Program-made: the position numbers and the translations under genes
Part shown: positions 8,539 to 17,882 of the stretch, piece after piece
Position numbering within the stretch: the stretch's first letter is position 1
How the letters are laid out: every line of letters begins with the position of its first letter
Assembly (NCBI GenBank): GCA_020697375.1
Contig: JAJFBJ010000010.1
Location: 12,246 to 76,245 of the forward strand
DNA length: 64,000 nt
Source of the DNA: Nitrospira sp.
GTDB taxonomy: Bacteria > Nitrospirota > Nitrospiria > Nitrospirales > Nitrospiraceae
Direction: 5' to 3'
The notes under the pieces: generated by a model
What the model was told of the DNA's origin: nothing
The model's input: the letters and a program-made list of their open reading frames with translations, nothing else
Databases searched by the model: none

Positions 8539-9462
8539 ATGAAAGTTCTGGTCACAGGCGGGGCGGGATTCATCGGGTCACAGGTGGTGGATCGGTTGCT
8601 TCAAGAGGGACATGAAGTAGTGGTTGTCGATAACCTCGTCACGGGCAAACGAAAGCACGTTCCGAAGACCGTGCAATTCTACAAGCTTGACATTGAAAAT
8701 CCTAAGCTTGAACGGATTTTTCGCAATGAGAGGCCGTCCATCATTTTCCACCTAGCGGCACAGATGAATGTCCGGCGCTCGGTAGCCGATCCGATGTTCG
8801 ATGCGCAGGTCAATGTGCTGGGGACGCTGAATGTCCTTGAACAGGCATCCAAGCATGGGACACGGAAGGTTATTTTTTCGTCGTCCGGCGGCGCCATTTA
8901 TGGTGAACAACAGATATTTCCTGCGCCGGAAAGCCACATCACGCAACCGCTCTCTCCGTATGGCATCAGCAAATTGTGCGGAGAGCATTATCTTTCCTAT
9001 TACAGCCGCCTGAGTGGCTTGCAAGTCGTCAGTCTGCGATATGCCAATGTGTATGGACCGCGGCAAGATCCCGAGGGAGAAGCGGGGGTCGTGGCGATTT
9101 TTATCCAAAAAATGCTGCAGCGGGAACAGGCGGTAGTATATGGAAATGGCCGCCAGACCCGCGACTTCGTGTTCGTGGAAGATGTGGTTGAGGCGAATTT
9201 AATGACGATGGGCCCAGACGTGCAGGGAACGTACAATGTGGGAATGGGCGTCGAAACCTCCATCAATGATCTGTTTCGAACCGTCGCTGAACTTACGAAG
9301 GTGGAAGCAAAGGAATTGCACGGACCGGCAAAAAAGGGTGAACAAGCCAGGAGCGTCGTCGATGCGACGAAGCTTCGCATGGAACTCGGGTGGGAACCCA
9401 AGGTCGATTTACGTGAAGGGCTGCGGCGGACGGTCGAATACTTTCGTGAACAGCTTGGATAG
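8539..9462 (+). CDS. NAD-dependent epimerase/dehydratase, GalE-like
   Basis: A 307-residue extended short-chain dehydrogenase acting on nucleotide sugars, most like UDP-glucose 4-epimerase. The NAD-binding GGAGFIGSQ lies at residues 7-15, the catalytic SSSGG and YGISK (Tyr-x-x-x-Lys) near 113-145, and RYANVYGPRQDPEGEAGVV near 168 is typical of this subfamily. Such enzymes supply galactose or related sugars for cell-surface polymers. No glycosyltransferase is nearby to fix the substrate. It converges with the rhodanese gene, the stops lying 7 bases apart. Confidence 0.85.
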   Translation: MKVLVTGGAGFIGSQVVDRLLQEGHEVVVVDNLVTGKRKHVPKTVQFYKLDIENPKLERIFRNERPSIIFHLAAQMNVRRSVADPMFDAQVNVLGTLNVLEQASKHGTRKVIFSSSGGAIYGEQQIFPAPESHITQPLSPYGISKLCGEHYLSYYSRLSGLQVVSLRYANVYGPRQDPEGEAGVVAIFIQKMLQREQAVVYGNGRQTRDFVFVEDVVEANLMTMGPDVQGTYNVGMGVETSINDLFRTVAELTKVEAKELHGPAKKGEQARSVVDATKLRMELGWEPKVDLREGLRRTVEYFREQLG

Positions 9463-9469
9463 CGCTGAA

Positions 9470-9790
9470 TCAGTAACGGGGAACCGACGAGTCTACCTGG
9501 ATAGACCAGGCGTCGATTCCTCCGATCAAGTTTTTCACGTTTCCGAAACCCTGCTGCAGCAGAAACCCTGTCGCATCCGCGCTTCTCATTCCGTGGTGGC
9601 AATAGGCGATAATCTCGGTATTGCGATCGAGTTTGTCGAGAGATTGCTGGAGCGTTGCCAATGGAATCAGCATAGATCCTTCCAGCTTGGCAAGCGCATA
9701 TTCCCACGGTTCGCGAACATCAACCAGCACCAGCTTGTCGCCTTTATCCAGCCTTGATTTCAAATCTTTCGGAGTAATGGTAAAGCTCAT
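9470..9790 (-). CDS. Single-domain rhodanese
   Basis: A 106-residue rhodanese-like sulfurtransferase of the GlpE/PspE size class. It has VDVREPWEYALAKLEGS and the active-site loop AYCHHGMRS with Cys64, so it is probably able to carry a persulfide. GGAGG lies just before the ATG, and a good promoter lies upstream. It is encoded alone, so the sulfur acceptor cannot be told from context. Confidence 0.88.
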   Translation of the reverse strand: MSFTITPKDLKSRLDKGDKLVLVDVREPWEYALAKLEGSMLIPLATLQQSLDKLDRNTEIIAYCHHGMRSADATGFLLQQGFGNVKNLIGGIDAWSIQVDSSVPRY

Positions 9791-9817
9791 TGGCTACCTC
9801 CATCTGTATGGACGCGA

Positions 9818-9846
9818 TCATAAGGGAGGCTGAAAAGAGGTGTCAA
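9818..9846 (-). promoter_or_regulatory. Promoter of the rhodanese gene
   Basis: On the minus strand, TTGACA (9846-9841), a 17-base spacer and TTATGA (9823-9818), 28 bases before the ATG. The rest of the gap up to cutA (9847-10151) shows no gene or clear structure. Confidence 0.6.
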
Positions 9847-10151
9847 CTCGGCGCGTCCCCTCGATTGCAGTACGGAGCGGCTGTTTCAAAACGAGAGGAG
9901 AAACTTTAAGCCGAGGATACGATAGGGCGGCAGCGAAAGCATTGAGAGGACGCTCAGTCTCACTACGCGGAAATTATTTCCTGGATGAACTGGTCGTTTT
10001 TTTGTCGAAGTGTGCAAATCCTGCCGGCTCGTTCCATGGCACAAGCAGAGATGCATGCGACATTCCCCGTGAACCATTGATATAGTATGTCCCGAACCTG
10101 GTTTGCAGACATTGAAGGCATGGAACTTGCTCGTATTTCTGTGGAGAATTG

Positions 10152-10481
10152 ATGGAGACTGGCACATCGGCGCTTGTGGTCCTCGTAACTGCTTCTTCAA
10201 GCGAAGAGGCAGAGCAAATCGGAAGAGCGTCTGTCAATTTGGGATTGGCTGCCTGTTCGAACGTCGTCACAGGCATCCAGTCTATTTTTCGATGGGAGAA
10301 TAAGGTGAATGTGGAAAGTGAATGCCTGATCATCATGAAAACGACGTTGGATCGGTTTGCGGAGTTGGAAACAGTGATTCGACAGCATCATAGTTATGCC
10401 GTCCCGGAAATTATCGCCTTGCCGATCATTGCGGGATCGGCTCCTTACTTGGAATGGATCAAGAGTGAAACGCATAAGTAG
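10152..10481 (+). CDS. cutA: CutA1 divalent-cation tolerance family protein
   Basis: A 109-residue homolog of trimeric CutA1, which is linked to copper tolerance but has no settled biochemical role. Family signatures visible are VTASSSEEAEQIGRA, LAACSNVV, IFRWENKV, IMKTT and HSYAVPEIIALPI followed by YLEWI. The ATG at 10152 follows GGAGA. It is an isolated gene before the M23 peptidase promoter. Confidence 0.9.
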   Translation: METGTSALVVLVTASSSEEAEQIGRASVNLGLAACSNVVTGIQSIFRWENKVNVESECLIIMKTTLDRFAELETVIRQHHSYAVPEIIALPIIAGSAPYLEWIKSETHK

Positions 10482-10516
10482 TTGTTTTACATAATGGAAG
10501 CATTGGAAATAAGGTG

Positions 10517-10545
10517 TTGACCGTGAAGATGGAGATCAGTACACT
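10517..10545 (+). promoter_or_regulatory. Promoter of the M23 peptidase gene
   Basis: TTGACC at 10517-10522, 17 bases, TACACT at 10540-10545, about 54 bases before the ATG at 10599. Confidence 0.55.
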
Positions 10546-10598
10546 GCGAAGAATAGGTTGCCCGAGATTTTAGATGATCCGTTAAGGGAGAGCGCCCT

Positions 10599-11618
10599 AT
10601 GAGTCAGCAAACGGCCGAAACAAGTGACGCCTACACTGTCGTGGTGTTCCGAGGATCTTCCTCGAAGCCGCTTCGGTTTAGTTTTCCACGTAAGTTCGTA
10701 CGTAAGCTTTTGATCCTGGCTGCGGTCTTAATCGTGGCCGACTTGCTTGTCATTTCCCATTACGTGATTCGTACCGGAGAAGTGTGGCAACTATCCGCCT
10801 TCCGGGCTGAGGCGATGAGTGCACGTGAACAGACTGCCGCCTTTTCCTCCGCCATTGACGATTTGAAAAAGCGCCTTTCGAGCATGGGAGAAGTCAACCA
10901 ACGACTCCGGGTCATGCTGGGAATTGATACCACCAAGCCGGCCGGTGATTTAGCCAATGGCCGGGGCGGGGATGAAGGCCCGATACCGGATGGCAAAGGA
11001 GCGCCCGCGGAAACAACTCCGTCTACGCCCAAGGCGGAACGGTATCAGCAGGTTTCAGAGGCGAGGAACATCAGCGAGATAGAACTAAATTTCTCTTCAG
11101 AGAATATTGAAGAAGTTACCCAGCAGGTACGTGAAAGCATTCAGGCCCTTGTTCGCGAAGCGACAAATCAAGAGGAAGCCCTCGTGAATCTCACGCAAAT
11201 TGCCGAACAACGGTCGGCGCAGTGGGCTTCCACCCCATCTATTTGGCCGGTGCGCGGTTGGGTAACCTCCGCATTTGGTCCAAGGGTGTCGCCGTTCACC
11301 GAAAAGCCTGCCTGGCATGACGGCCTCGACATTGGGGCTTCGCCGAATGCTCCGGTTCAAGCTCCGGCGCTCGGGCGTGTTGTTACCGTAGCGTATGACT
11401 CGAAAATCGGCAATATGCTCAAGCTTGACCATGGGTATGGCATAGAAACAGTGTATGGCCATCTCTCCAAGTCTTTGGTCAAAGAAGGACAGCGGGTCAA
11501 GCGCGGCGATGTCGTGGCTCTCGTAGGAAGTACCGGTCTTTCCACCGGTCCGCACCTTCATTACATGGTCAAGAAGAACGGCCAATCGCTTGATCCCACT
11601 CGGTTCATTCTCGACTAG
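10599..11618 (+). CDS. Membrane-anchored M23 family metallopeptidase
   Basis: A 339-residue predicted peptidoglycan endopeptidase or divisome activator. One membrane segment lies at about 28-52 (LLILAAVLIVADLLVISHYV), then a periplasmic coiled coil near 65-110, a Pro/Gly-rich linker, a second helical stretch to about 205, and a C-terminal LytM/M23 domain. Zinc ligands are visible as WHDGLDIG (His and Asp) and PHLHY. Some coiled-coil LytM proteins are inactive, but here all four zinc-site residues seem present. AAGGGAG precedes the ATG. Confidence 0.85.
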   Translation: MSQQTAETSDAYTVVVFRGSSSKPLRFSFPRKFVRKLLILAAVLIVADLLVISHYVIRTGEVWQLSAFRAEAMSAREQTAAFSSAIDDLKKRLSSMGEVNQRLRVMLGIDTTKPAGDLANGRGGDEGPIPDGKGAPAETTPSTPKAERYQQVSEARNISEIELNFSSENIEEVTQQVRESIQALVREATNQEEALVNLTQIAEQRSAQWASTPSIWPVRGWVTSAFGPRVSPFTEKPAWHDGLDIGASPNAPVQAPALGRVVTVAYDSKIGNMLKLDHGYGIETVYGHLSKSLVKEGQRVKRGDVVALVGSTGLSTGPHLHYMVKKNGQSLDPTRFILD

Positions 11619-11749
11619 TCATTCGGCTCGTACCAGCGGCTTGCACCTATCTTTTCATGACCTCTAGATCCTGTTTTCAGCGCTTGATTGTTCCATCATA
11701 GTGCGTCCCTTCCACTAATTCTCCCGCGCAGCTATATCGGTCGAGCGCC

Positions 11750-11778
11750 TTAAAGTCCGTTGATTGCTGTGGTATATT
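11750..11778 (+). promoter_or_regulatory. Likely promoter of fhs
   Basis: TTAAAG at 11750-11755, 17 bases, TATATT at 11773-11778, 45 bases before the ATG. The -35 is a weak match, the -10 a good one. Confidence 0.45.
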
Positions 11779-11823
11779 CCGCGCCTACACCACATTCATG
11801 AGACATACAACAAGGAATACTGC

Positions 11824-13506
11824 ATGACGGATCTGGAGATCGCCCGCTCGATCACGCCTAAGCTCATAGGTGAAGTTGCGCAGACCATAGGAATCCCTAC
11901 GGAGGATTTGATTCCTTTTGGTCGTTACAAGGCCAAGGTTTCTCTTAATTTTGAGGAGCGGCTCAAAGGGAGAGCGCTGGGACGGTACATTTTAGTCACA
12001 GCCATTAACCCGACCTCTCTCGGGGAAGGGAAAACCACGACCTCCATCGGACTGAGCATGGGTCTTTGCCGGTTAGGGTATCGGTCGGTCGTCACGCTCA
12101 GACAGCCGTCCTTAGGGCCGGTCTTCGGCATCAAAGGAGGAGGCACGGGAGGTGGGCGTGCCCAGGTATTCCCGATGGAGGATATCAACCTGCATTTCAC
12201 AGGCGATGCGCATGCCGTGTCTTCGAGCCATAATCTTCTCTCCGCATTCGTGGATAATCATCTCTTTCATGGAAACGCTCTCCAGCTTGATCCCCGAGAA
12301 ATCAAATGGCCGCGCGCGCTGGGGATGAGCGATCGTGCTCTTCGCGAAGTCCAGTTAGGGACAGGAATTGATTCTCGGACTGGACGATTTGTGATTACCG
12401 AAGCCTCGGAGATCATGGCTGTCCTGGCTCTCGCTACGGATCAAGCGGACCTCCGTCAGCGCGTCGGTAGAATTCTAGTCGGATTGACGGAAAGTGGACG
12501 AATGACTCGGGCTGAAGCCTTCGGCTGCGCCGGCTCCATGGCGGTGTTGCTGAAGGACGCCCTACTGCCGAATCTGGTGCAGACGCTGGAAGGGACCCCC
12601 GCTTTCGTCCATGCTGGACCGTTTGGGAATATAGCCCATGGAAACTGTTCAATCATATCGGACAAATTGGCGTTGCATTGCGCTGAATATGTAGTCACGG
12701 AAGCAGGCTTTGGCAGTGATTTGGGCGCTGAGAAATTTTTCAATATCAAATGCCGCATGTCCGGCCTTCGGCCGGATGTCGGGGTGGTTGTCGCCACGCT
12801 TCGGGCACTCAAGGTCCACGGAGAAGGCGGAACGGTAAAGGCCGGGGTTCCGTTACCTGCCGGTTTGACGGGACCCAACCGAGCGGCGCTCGAGAAAGGG
12901 TTTGCCAATCTCGAACAGCACATCGCGAATGTGCGATGCCATGGAGTGCCGGTCGTGGTGGCAGTCAATGCCTTCAAAGATGATCCCTCCGATGAGTTGG
13001 ATTGGGTGTGCGAGCGAGCAATGGCCGTGGGCGCGGACGCGGCAGCCGTGTCGACGCATTATGCCGATGGTGGACGGGGCTCCGAGGATCTGGCGAGGGC
13101 CGTCGCCAAAGTTGCTGCTCAAGGGGCTAAATTTTCGCATCTATACGACGTCACCTGGCCTATCAAAGAGAAGATCGCGACCATTGCCGCAAAGATGTAT
13201 GGAGCGGCCGCTGTCTCATTCACGCCCAAAGCCGAGCAAGATATAGCACTGGCGACACAATTGGGATTCGATGAGCTCCCCATTTGCATGGCGAAGACTC
13301 CTCTGTCGCTATCCCATGATCCCGCAATCAAAGGCCGTCCATCCGGCTTCACAGTGCCTATTCAGGAATTGCGGATCTTGGCCGGGGCGGGATTCCTCAC
13401 CGCGGTATGCTCAGGCATCCAGCTGATGCCTGGCTTGCCAAAAAAACCTGCGGGCGAACGGATCGACTTGGACCCACGATCAGGAGCGATCGTGGGACTC
13501 GCATAG
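11824..13506 (+). CDS. fhs: Formate-tetrahydrofolate ligase
   Basis: A 560-residue enzyme that makes 10-formyl-THF from formate, THF and ATP, feeding purine synthesis, formyl-Met and one-carbon metabolism. The P-loop TSLGEGKTT starts at residue 64, and LRQPSLGPVFGIKGGGTGGG and HTNDTxx-like downstream elements match the family. ATG at 11824 is chosen for AAGGA at 11812-11816. It stands alone and converges with hflC. In autotrophs this activity may also serve formate assimilation, which the window cannot decide. Confidence 0.95.
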   Translation: MTDLEIARSITPKLIGEVAQTIGIPTEDLIPFGRYKAKVSLNFEERLKGRALGRYILVTAINPTSLGEGKTTTSIGLSMGLCRLGYRSVVTLRQPSLGPVFGIKGGGTGGGRAQVFPMEDINLHFTGDAHAVSSSHNLLSAFVDNHLFHGNALQLDPREIKWPRALGMSDRALREVQLGTGIDSRTGRFVITEASEIMAVLALATDQADLRQRVGRILVGLTESGRMTRAEAFGCAGSMAVLLKDALLPNLVQTLEGTPAFVHAGPFGNIAHGNCSIISDKLALHCAEYVVTEAGFGSDLGAEKFFNIKCRMSGLRPDVGVVVATLRALKVHGEGGTVKAGVPLPAGLTGPNRAALEKGFANLEQHIANVRCHGVPVVVAVNAFKDDPSDELDWVCERAMAVGADAAAVSTHYADGGRGSEDLARAVAKVAAQGAKFSHLYDVTWPIKEKIATIAAKMYGAAAVSFTPKAEQDIALATQLGFDELPICMAKTPLSLSHDPAIKGRPSGFTVPIQELRILAGAGFLTAVCSGIQLMPGLPKKPAGERIDLDPRSGAIVGLA

Positions 13507-13513
13507 TTGAACG

Positions 13514-14374
13514 TTACCGCTTCTTGATGAATCGGAAGAATTCTGAATCAGGGGACACGAGGATGGTGGTCTTGTCCTTGAGCGTCTTACGATAGGCTTC
13601 CATTGTACGCGTGAATTCAAAAAATTGAGGATCCTGGCGATAGGCTTCGGCATACATCCGGAAGGCTTTCGCGTCGCCGCCCCCGCGGAGTTCCTCGGAT
13701 TCGCGATAGGCTTCGGCTAATAAAATTTCACGATCCTTTTCGGCCTCGGACTTGATTTTTTGTGACTCCTCCGCACCTTCGGCTCGGTATTGTTTTGCCT
13801 GTCGTTCCCGCTCTGCCTGCATCCTGGAAAACACGGCTTTTTCATTCTGCTCCGGCAGGTCGGCTCGCTTGATACGGACATCCAGGATTTCGATGCCATA
13901 CACGGAGGCCTTTTCATTGGAGCGTTGCGTCACCACAGCCATGAGTTGCGCGCGCGCCGTCGAGACAATCTCAGCCAAGTCGTGCCGACCCAATTCTACG
14001 CGGAGTTCAGAATAGATAATGTCGTGCAAACGCTGAAGCGCGCCACGCTGGCTCTGAAATGCCTGATACACCTTCAGCGGGTCGGTGATCCTCCATTTGG
14101 CAAAGTTATCGAGCAGCAGGGTTTTCTTGTCCTGCGTGATTACGTCCTGCGCACTGGACTCGTAATCCAACAGCCGTTTGTCGAAATAGGTGACTTCTTC
14201 TATGAACGGCATTTTTAAATACAGGCCGGCCTCGGTGACAGTGCGGACAGGTTTTCCCAATTGCACCACGATGGCATTTTGAGTGACGTCCACAATATAG
14301 AAAGGAGAGGCGCCCAAGACGAGCAGTACGAGGATAATGCCGAGGAAAGCCAGGATGAACCCTTGTTTGCTCAT
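13514..14374 (-). CDS. hflC: Membrane protease modulator HflC
   Basis: A 286-residue SPFH-domain protein. HflC and HflK form a large cage around FtsH and modulate its proteolysis. The N-terminal membrane segment is at about 5-26 (ILAFLGIILVLLVLGASPFY), the SPFH domain follows, and a long helical stretch with many Glu, Lys and Ala runs from 170 to 240. Its ATG overlaps the hflK stop by 4 bases, so translation is coupled. Confidence 0.93.
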   Translation of the reverse strand: MSKQGFILAFLGIILVLLVLGASPFYIVDVTQNAIVVQLGKPVRTVTEAGLYLKMPFIEEVTYFDKRLLDYESSAQDVITQDKKTLLLDNFAKWRITDPLKVYQAFQSQRGALQRLHDIIYSELRVELGRHDLAEIVSTARAQLMAVVTQRSNEKASVYGIEILDVRIKRADLPEQNEKAVFSRMQAERERQAKQYRAEGAEESQKIKSEAEKDREILLAEAYRESEELRGGGDAKAFRMYAEAYRQDPQFFEFTRTMEAYRKTLKDKTTILVSPDSEFFRFIKKR

Positions 14375-15408
14375 TGGTTCTTCTCCTGTGCAGCGCCCGA
14401 TGGTGAGGTTTTGGAGAACCGATCGAGCGGAAGAAAGGGAAGGGTTCGGTCTCCGCCTTTGCCGTCGAGGACGAATTTTTCGACATGGGGCAGCACGTCT
14501 TCAAGCGTCTCGATGTAAATCCGCTTGCTGATGATATCCTTGGCCTGGTTATATTCCTTTAGAGTTGCGACGAACCGATTGGCTTCGCCTTGCGCGCGAT
14601 TGAGTCGGGCTTGCGCATAACCTTTGGCCTGGTTGACCAACTGTGCCGCTTCGCCCTTGGCTTTGGGAATGATATCGTTCCGGTACCCTTGCGCCTGATT
14701 GATTAATTTTTCGCGGTCTTCTTTCGCATTGGTGACATCCTTGAACGCCGCGGCCACGGCTTCGGGTGGATCGACATCCTGGAGTTGTACTGCAGCGATT
14801 TGTACGCCGGTCCTATAGTCGTCCAAGATGTGTTGCAGCAGCTCCTGGGTGTCGTTCTGAATCTGCGCCTTCCCTGTCGTCAGAGCTTCGTCGATCTTAC
14901 TCTTGCCGATGACTTCCCGCATCGCGGCTTCCGCCGCTTTTCCGATCGTTTCGTCGATATACGCCACGTTGAACAGGAACTCGCGCGAACTTTTGATCTT
15001 ATATTGGACAATGAACTCGATCGCCAGAATGTTCATATCGCCCGTCAGCATCAGGGCTTCTTGTGGAACCATCTGCTGGCGGCCTTGGCGATCCGGCCGA
15101 AATCCTATTTCCACCCGGTGGAGCTTGGCGACTTTCGGTTGCAGCACACTTTCGATGATCGGAATCTTCAAGTGCGGGCCAGGGTAGACCACGCGAACGG
15201 GGATCCCGAAACGTTTGACGACCCCTTCTTCGTCCGGCGCCACGATGAATGCGCTCTGCCAGATCAGGAAAATCGTGGCGGCAACGAGCAGCAGATTGCG
15301 GAATCCACCCGCGGGCAACAGATTACGAAGTTGGCCTTTGGCTTGCCTGAAGGCCTCATCCAAGTCGTCGCCTTTTTTGCTCCAAGGATCTTTAGGGTCC
15401 CAAACCAT
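14371..15408 (-). CDS. hflK: Membrane protease modulator HflK
   Basis: A 345-residue SPFH protein and partner of HflC at FtsH. The N-terminal cytoplasmic part (WDPKDPWSKKG) is typical of HflK, then one membrane helix near 38-52 (LLLVAATIFLIWQSAFIV), the SPFH domain with GIPVRVVYPGPHLKIP, and a long C-terminal coiled coil. No clear ribosome binding site precedes the ATG. The upstream region is shared with the divergent arsR promoter. Confidence 0.93.
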   Translation of the reverse strand: MVWDPKDPWSKKGDDLDEAFRQAKGQLRNLLPAGGFRNLLLVAATIFLIWQSAFIVAPDEEGVVKRFGIPVRVVYPGPHLKIPIIESVLQPKVAKLHRVEIGFRPDRQGRQQMVPQEALMLTGDMNILAIEFIVQYKIKSSREFLFNVAYIDETIGKAAEAAMREVIGKSKIDEALTTGKAQIQNDTQELLQHILDDYRTGVQIAAVQLQDVDPPEAVAAAFKDVTNAKEDREKLINQAQGYRNDIIPKAKGEAAQLVNQAKGYAQARLNRAQGEANRFVATLKEYNQAKDIISKRIYIETLEDVLPHVEKFVLDGKGGDRTLPFLPLDRFSKTSPSGAAQEKNQ

Positions 15409-15498
15409 GCGGACACTCGATTCAGTAAGTGGTGGAGAAGTCGCCGATGCACCTTAACAAAGTGAAGGCCTATGAGCAACACATAAGATGGACACCAA

Positions 15499-15526
15499 TT
15501 GACTTATCAATAATGGTTGATATATC
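15499..15526 (+). promoter_or_regulatory. arsR promoter with ArsR operator in the spacer
   Basis: TTGACT at 15499-15504 and TATATC at 15521-15526 are 16 bases apart. The spacer carries the palindrome TATCAA-TAATGG-TTGATA (15505-15522), matching the ATCA-N6/7-TGAT type operator of ArsR/SmtB repressors. Binding would block RNA polymerase, so autorepression released by As(III) is expected. Confidence 0.75.
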
Positions 15527-15534
15527 CTGTCGGC

Positions 15535-15855
15535 ATGAAAGGAAGTGGAGGCAAAAACACAGCGCGTGCGGCACGGTTGTTTCATGCCCTCTCGGATCCG
15601 ACCCGGCTGGACATCATCCGCGAGCTGAAGGAAGGCGAGTGCTGTGTCTGTGAATTGACGGACCAGCTCCAGGCCGGCCAATCGCGGCTCTCGTTTCATC
15701 TTAAGGTACTGAAGGAAGCGGGCTTGATCCAGGATCGAAGGGATGGGCGATGGATGTATTACAGGGGGAATCCCGAAGCGCTCGATGAGCTTGACGCCTT
15801 CATCGATTCTTTCAGACATTCCGGCAAAGTGCGCCGCACGGGGAGCCGCTGTTGA
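15535..15855 (+). CDS. arsR: ArsR-family arsenite-responsive repressor
   Basis: A 106-residue winged-helix repressor. The metalloid site is ECCVCELTD with Cys36, Cys37 and Cys39, as in the classical ELCVCDL motif on the DNA-binding helix, followed by SRLSFHLKVLKEAGL (recognition helix) and RDGRWMYY (wing). ATG at 15535 lies only 9 bases after the -10 box and has no ribosome binding site, so the message may be leaderless; TTG at 15517 would lie inside the operator. arsM follows after 51 bases. Confidence 0.92.
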   Translation: MKGSGGKNTARAARLFHALSDPTRLDIIRELKEGECCVCELTDQLQAGQSRLSFHLKVLKEAGLIQDRRDGRWMYYRGNPEALDELDAFIDSFRHSGKVRRTGSRC

Positions 15856-15906
15856 TCGTTTCGGCCGACACACCGATACACATTGATGGAAGAGGAGGGA
15901 ATCGAA

Positions 15907-16743
15907 ATGGATGCAGAGGCTATTCGGCATCTGGTCAGGGAAAAGTATGGCGAAGCCGCTGCAAGAGCCACGAGCGGAGGTAGTTCCTGCTGCGGGGCCT
16001 CGCCTCCGCTGGCGAATGTCGATCCGATTACCTCCAATCTCTATTCGGATCAGGAGCGACAGGGATTGCCTGCCGATGCGGTCGCCGCCTCGTTGGGTTG
16101 TGGAAATCCGACTGCCTTGGCCGAGCTCCATCCCGGTGAGATCGTATTGGATCTGGGGTCCGGCGGAGGAATCGATGTTCTCCTTTCCGCGCAACGAGTC
16201 GGTCCGACCGGCAAAGCGTACGGCCTGGACATGACGGATGAGATGCTGGCGCTGGGCAGAGAGAACCAGAAGAAAGCCGGCGTGGTAAACGCCGAATTTT
16301 TGAAGGGAGAAATCGAGCATATCCCGTTGCCCGATCAATCCGTGGATGTCATCATCTCCAATTGTGTCGTCAACCTGTCAGGCGAGAAGGAACTGGTGCT
16401 CGCGGAAGCGTTCCGAGTGTTGCAGCCAGGTGGCAGGCTTGCGCTGTCCGACATTGTGGTAAGGGGAGCGGTTCCCACTGAAATCCGTCGGAATCTCGAA
16501 CTCTGGGCGGGCTGCGTCGCCGGGGCGCTGGAAGACATGGAATATCGAAGTCTGCTGCACCAGGCGGGGTTTGTCGAGATCGAGATTGAGCCCACGCGCA
16601 TCTACCACGCCGACGACGTGAAAGCATTTCTAGTCGGCACGGAACTGACGAGCGACCTGCTGGTATCTCAGGTCGACGGCAAGTTCATGAGCGCCTTTAT
16701 CCGAGCCAAAAAACCAGCCATCCCGCGTGAATCAGCACGCTGA
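15907..16743 (+). CDS. arsM: Arsenite S-adenosylmethionine methyltransferase
   Basis: A 278-residue ArsM-type enzyme that methylates As(III) with SAM in the cytoplasm. The SAM motif is VLDLGSGGGIDVLL. Cys65 (SLGCGNP), Cys153 (ISNCVVNLS) and Cys203 (LWAGCVAGAL) correspond to the three conserved arsenic-binding cysteines of the family, and an extra CC pair (28-29) sits in the N-terminal arm. ATG at 15907 is preferred over 15883 because AGAGGAGGGA lies at 15891-15900. It is probably transcribed with arsR. Confidence 0.94.
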   Translation: MDAEAIRHLVREKYGEAAARATSGGSSCCGASPPLANVDPITSNLYSDQERQGLPADAVAASLGCGNPTALAELHPGEIVLDLGSGGGIDVLLSAQRVGPTGKAYGLDMTDEMLALGRENQKKAGVVNAEFLKGEIEHIPLPDQSVDVIISNCVVNLSGEKELVLAEAFRVLQPGGRLALSDIVVRGAVPTEIRRNLELWAGCVAGALEDMEYRSLLHQAGFVEIEIEPTRIYHADDVKAFLVGTELTSDLLVSQVDGKFMSAFIRAKKPAIPRESAR

Positions 16744-16811
16744 CTCAGCGCGTAAAGTTCCCCGGACCGTGGAGCCGCCTCACCCGGCCGATGGAGACTG
16801 CTTCACGCCCT

Positions 16812-17849
16812 TTAGGTCACGGCGCCTCCGCAGGATGATCCTGACCCCGCCGTGCACCCATAGCAATGATTTCCGGTGACGATCGGGCGGCGGTGCAGTT
16901 GTGCAGGATCGAAATCGCGAATGTGCCGGGGCATTCCCTGCGAGACCGGCAAGTCCAGCATCTGATTGAAGTCGCAATCGTACAATGTGCCGTCCCATCC
17001 GACCGATAACGTATAGCGGCACATGAGGCCTTCCGCCGCCGCAGGATTGAATGCGGTTGCCAGGCGTTCCATATAGCCTTCGTAGTTCCCGCTTTCGATG
17101 AGGAATTCCAGAAATCGGCTGATGGGCATATTCGTGATGGTATACAGGTGCGTGAAACTGATGCCGTGGCGAGTCGCCAGTTCTTTCCGGAACTGTGCCT
17201 CGATACCCTCTTGCTTCGGCGGAAGAAAGGCGCCGACCGGGTTGTACACCAGATTGAGCGCCAAGCCGCTGCCTTCCTTTCCGTAGCCCAATCGATTCAA
17301 CAGCCGCAGGGCTTCCATCGATTTGTTGAAAACACCCTCACCGCGTTGAGCATCCGTCTGTGTCGCCCGGTAGGACGGTAGTGACGCAATGACTTCCACG
17401 CGATGTTGGGCAAGGAACTCCCCCAAGTCCGCTTGGGAAGGAAGAAGCAGCACGGAAAGATTGCAGCGATCCATTACTCGGCGACCCAATGAACGGGCTT
17501 GCTCGACGATCCGACGAAAATGAGGGTTGAGTTCAGGGGCGCCGCCCGTGATGTCCACGATGGGAATATCCGTTCGTGCAAGGGCCTGCAGGCAGAGGTC
17601 GATGGTGTCCTTTGACATCACTTCGGTCCGATCGGGTCCGGCGTCCACATGGCAATGCCGGCAGGTTTGGTTGCATAGTTTGCCGACATTGAGTTGGAGG
17701 GTGGTGATGCCGGTCGCCTCAAGGGGGTAGAGACCCGCCTGATTCAGGGTGGCTTCGAATGTCCGACAGGCGGTCGTCTGAGACAGCAGGCGAAGCTGTT
17801 CCGTAGGCGCCGCGAGCGGATCCCGTCGCGCAAGCAGGCTTAGGCCCAT
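16812..17849 (-). CDS. arsS: Arsenosugar-type radical SAM protein ArsS
   Basis: A 345-residue radical SAM enzyme of the ArsS (DUF3641) family. Cys59, Cys63 and Cys66 in CNQTCRHC bind the 4Fe-4S cluster that cleaves SAM, and DITGGAPELNPHFR follows. The C-terminal C329-x2-C332-x7-C340 segment (HCYGCTAGSGSSCGG) is typical of ArsS and may bind a second cluster or the arsenical. ArsS joins a 5'-deoxyadenosyl group to dimethylarsenite, the step after ArsM. It converges on arsM and lies 33 bases downstream of an unknown gene on the same strand. Confidence 0.9.
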   Translation of the reverse strand: MGLSLLARRDPLAAPTEQLRLLSQTTACRTFEATLNQAGLYPLEATGITTLQLNVGKLCNQTCRHCHVDAGPDRTEVMSKDTIDLCLQALARTDIPIVDITGGAPELNPHFRRIVEQARSLGRRVMDRCNLSVLLLPSQADLGEFLAQHRVEVIASLPSYRATQTDAQRGEGVFNKSMEALRLLNRLGYGKEGSGLALNLVYNPVGAFLPPKQEGIEAQFRKELATRHGISFTHLYTITNMPISRFLEFLIESGNYEGYMERLATAFNPAAAEGLMCRYTLSVGWDGTLYDCDFNQMLDLPVSQGMPRHIRDFDPAQLHRRPIVTGNHCYGCTAGSGSSCGGAVT

Positions 17850-17882
17850 CGTACCGATCCTTTCTTTATCATCCGTTGCGGC

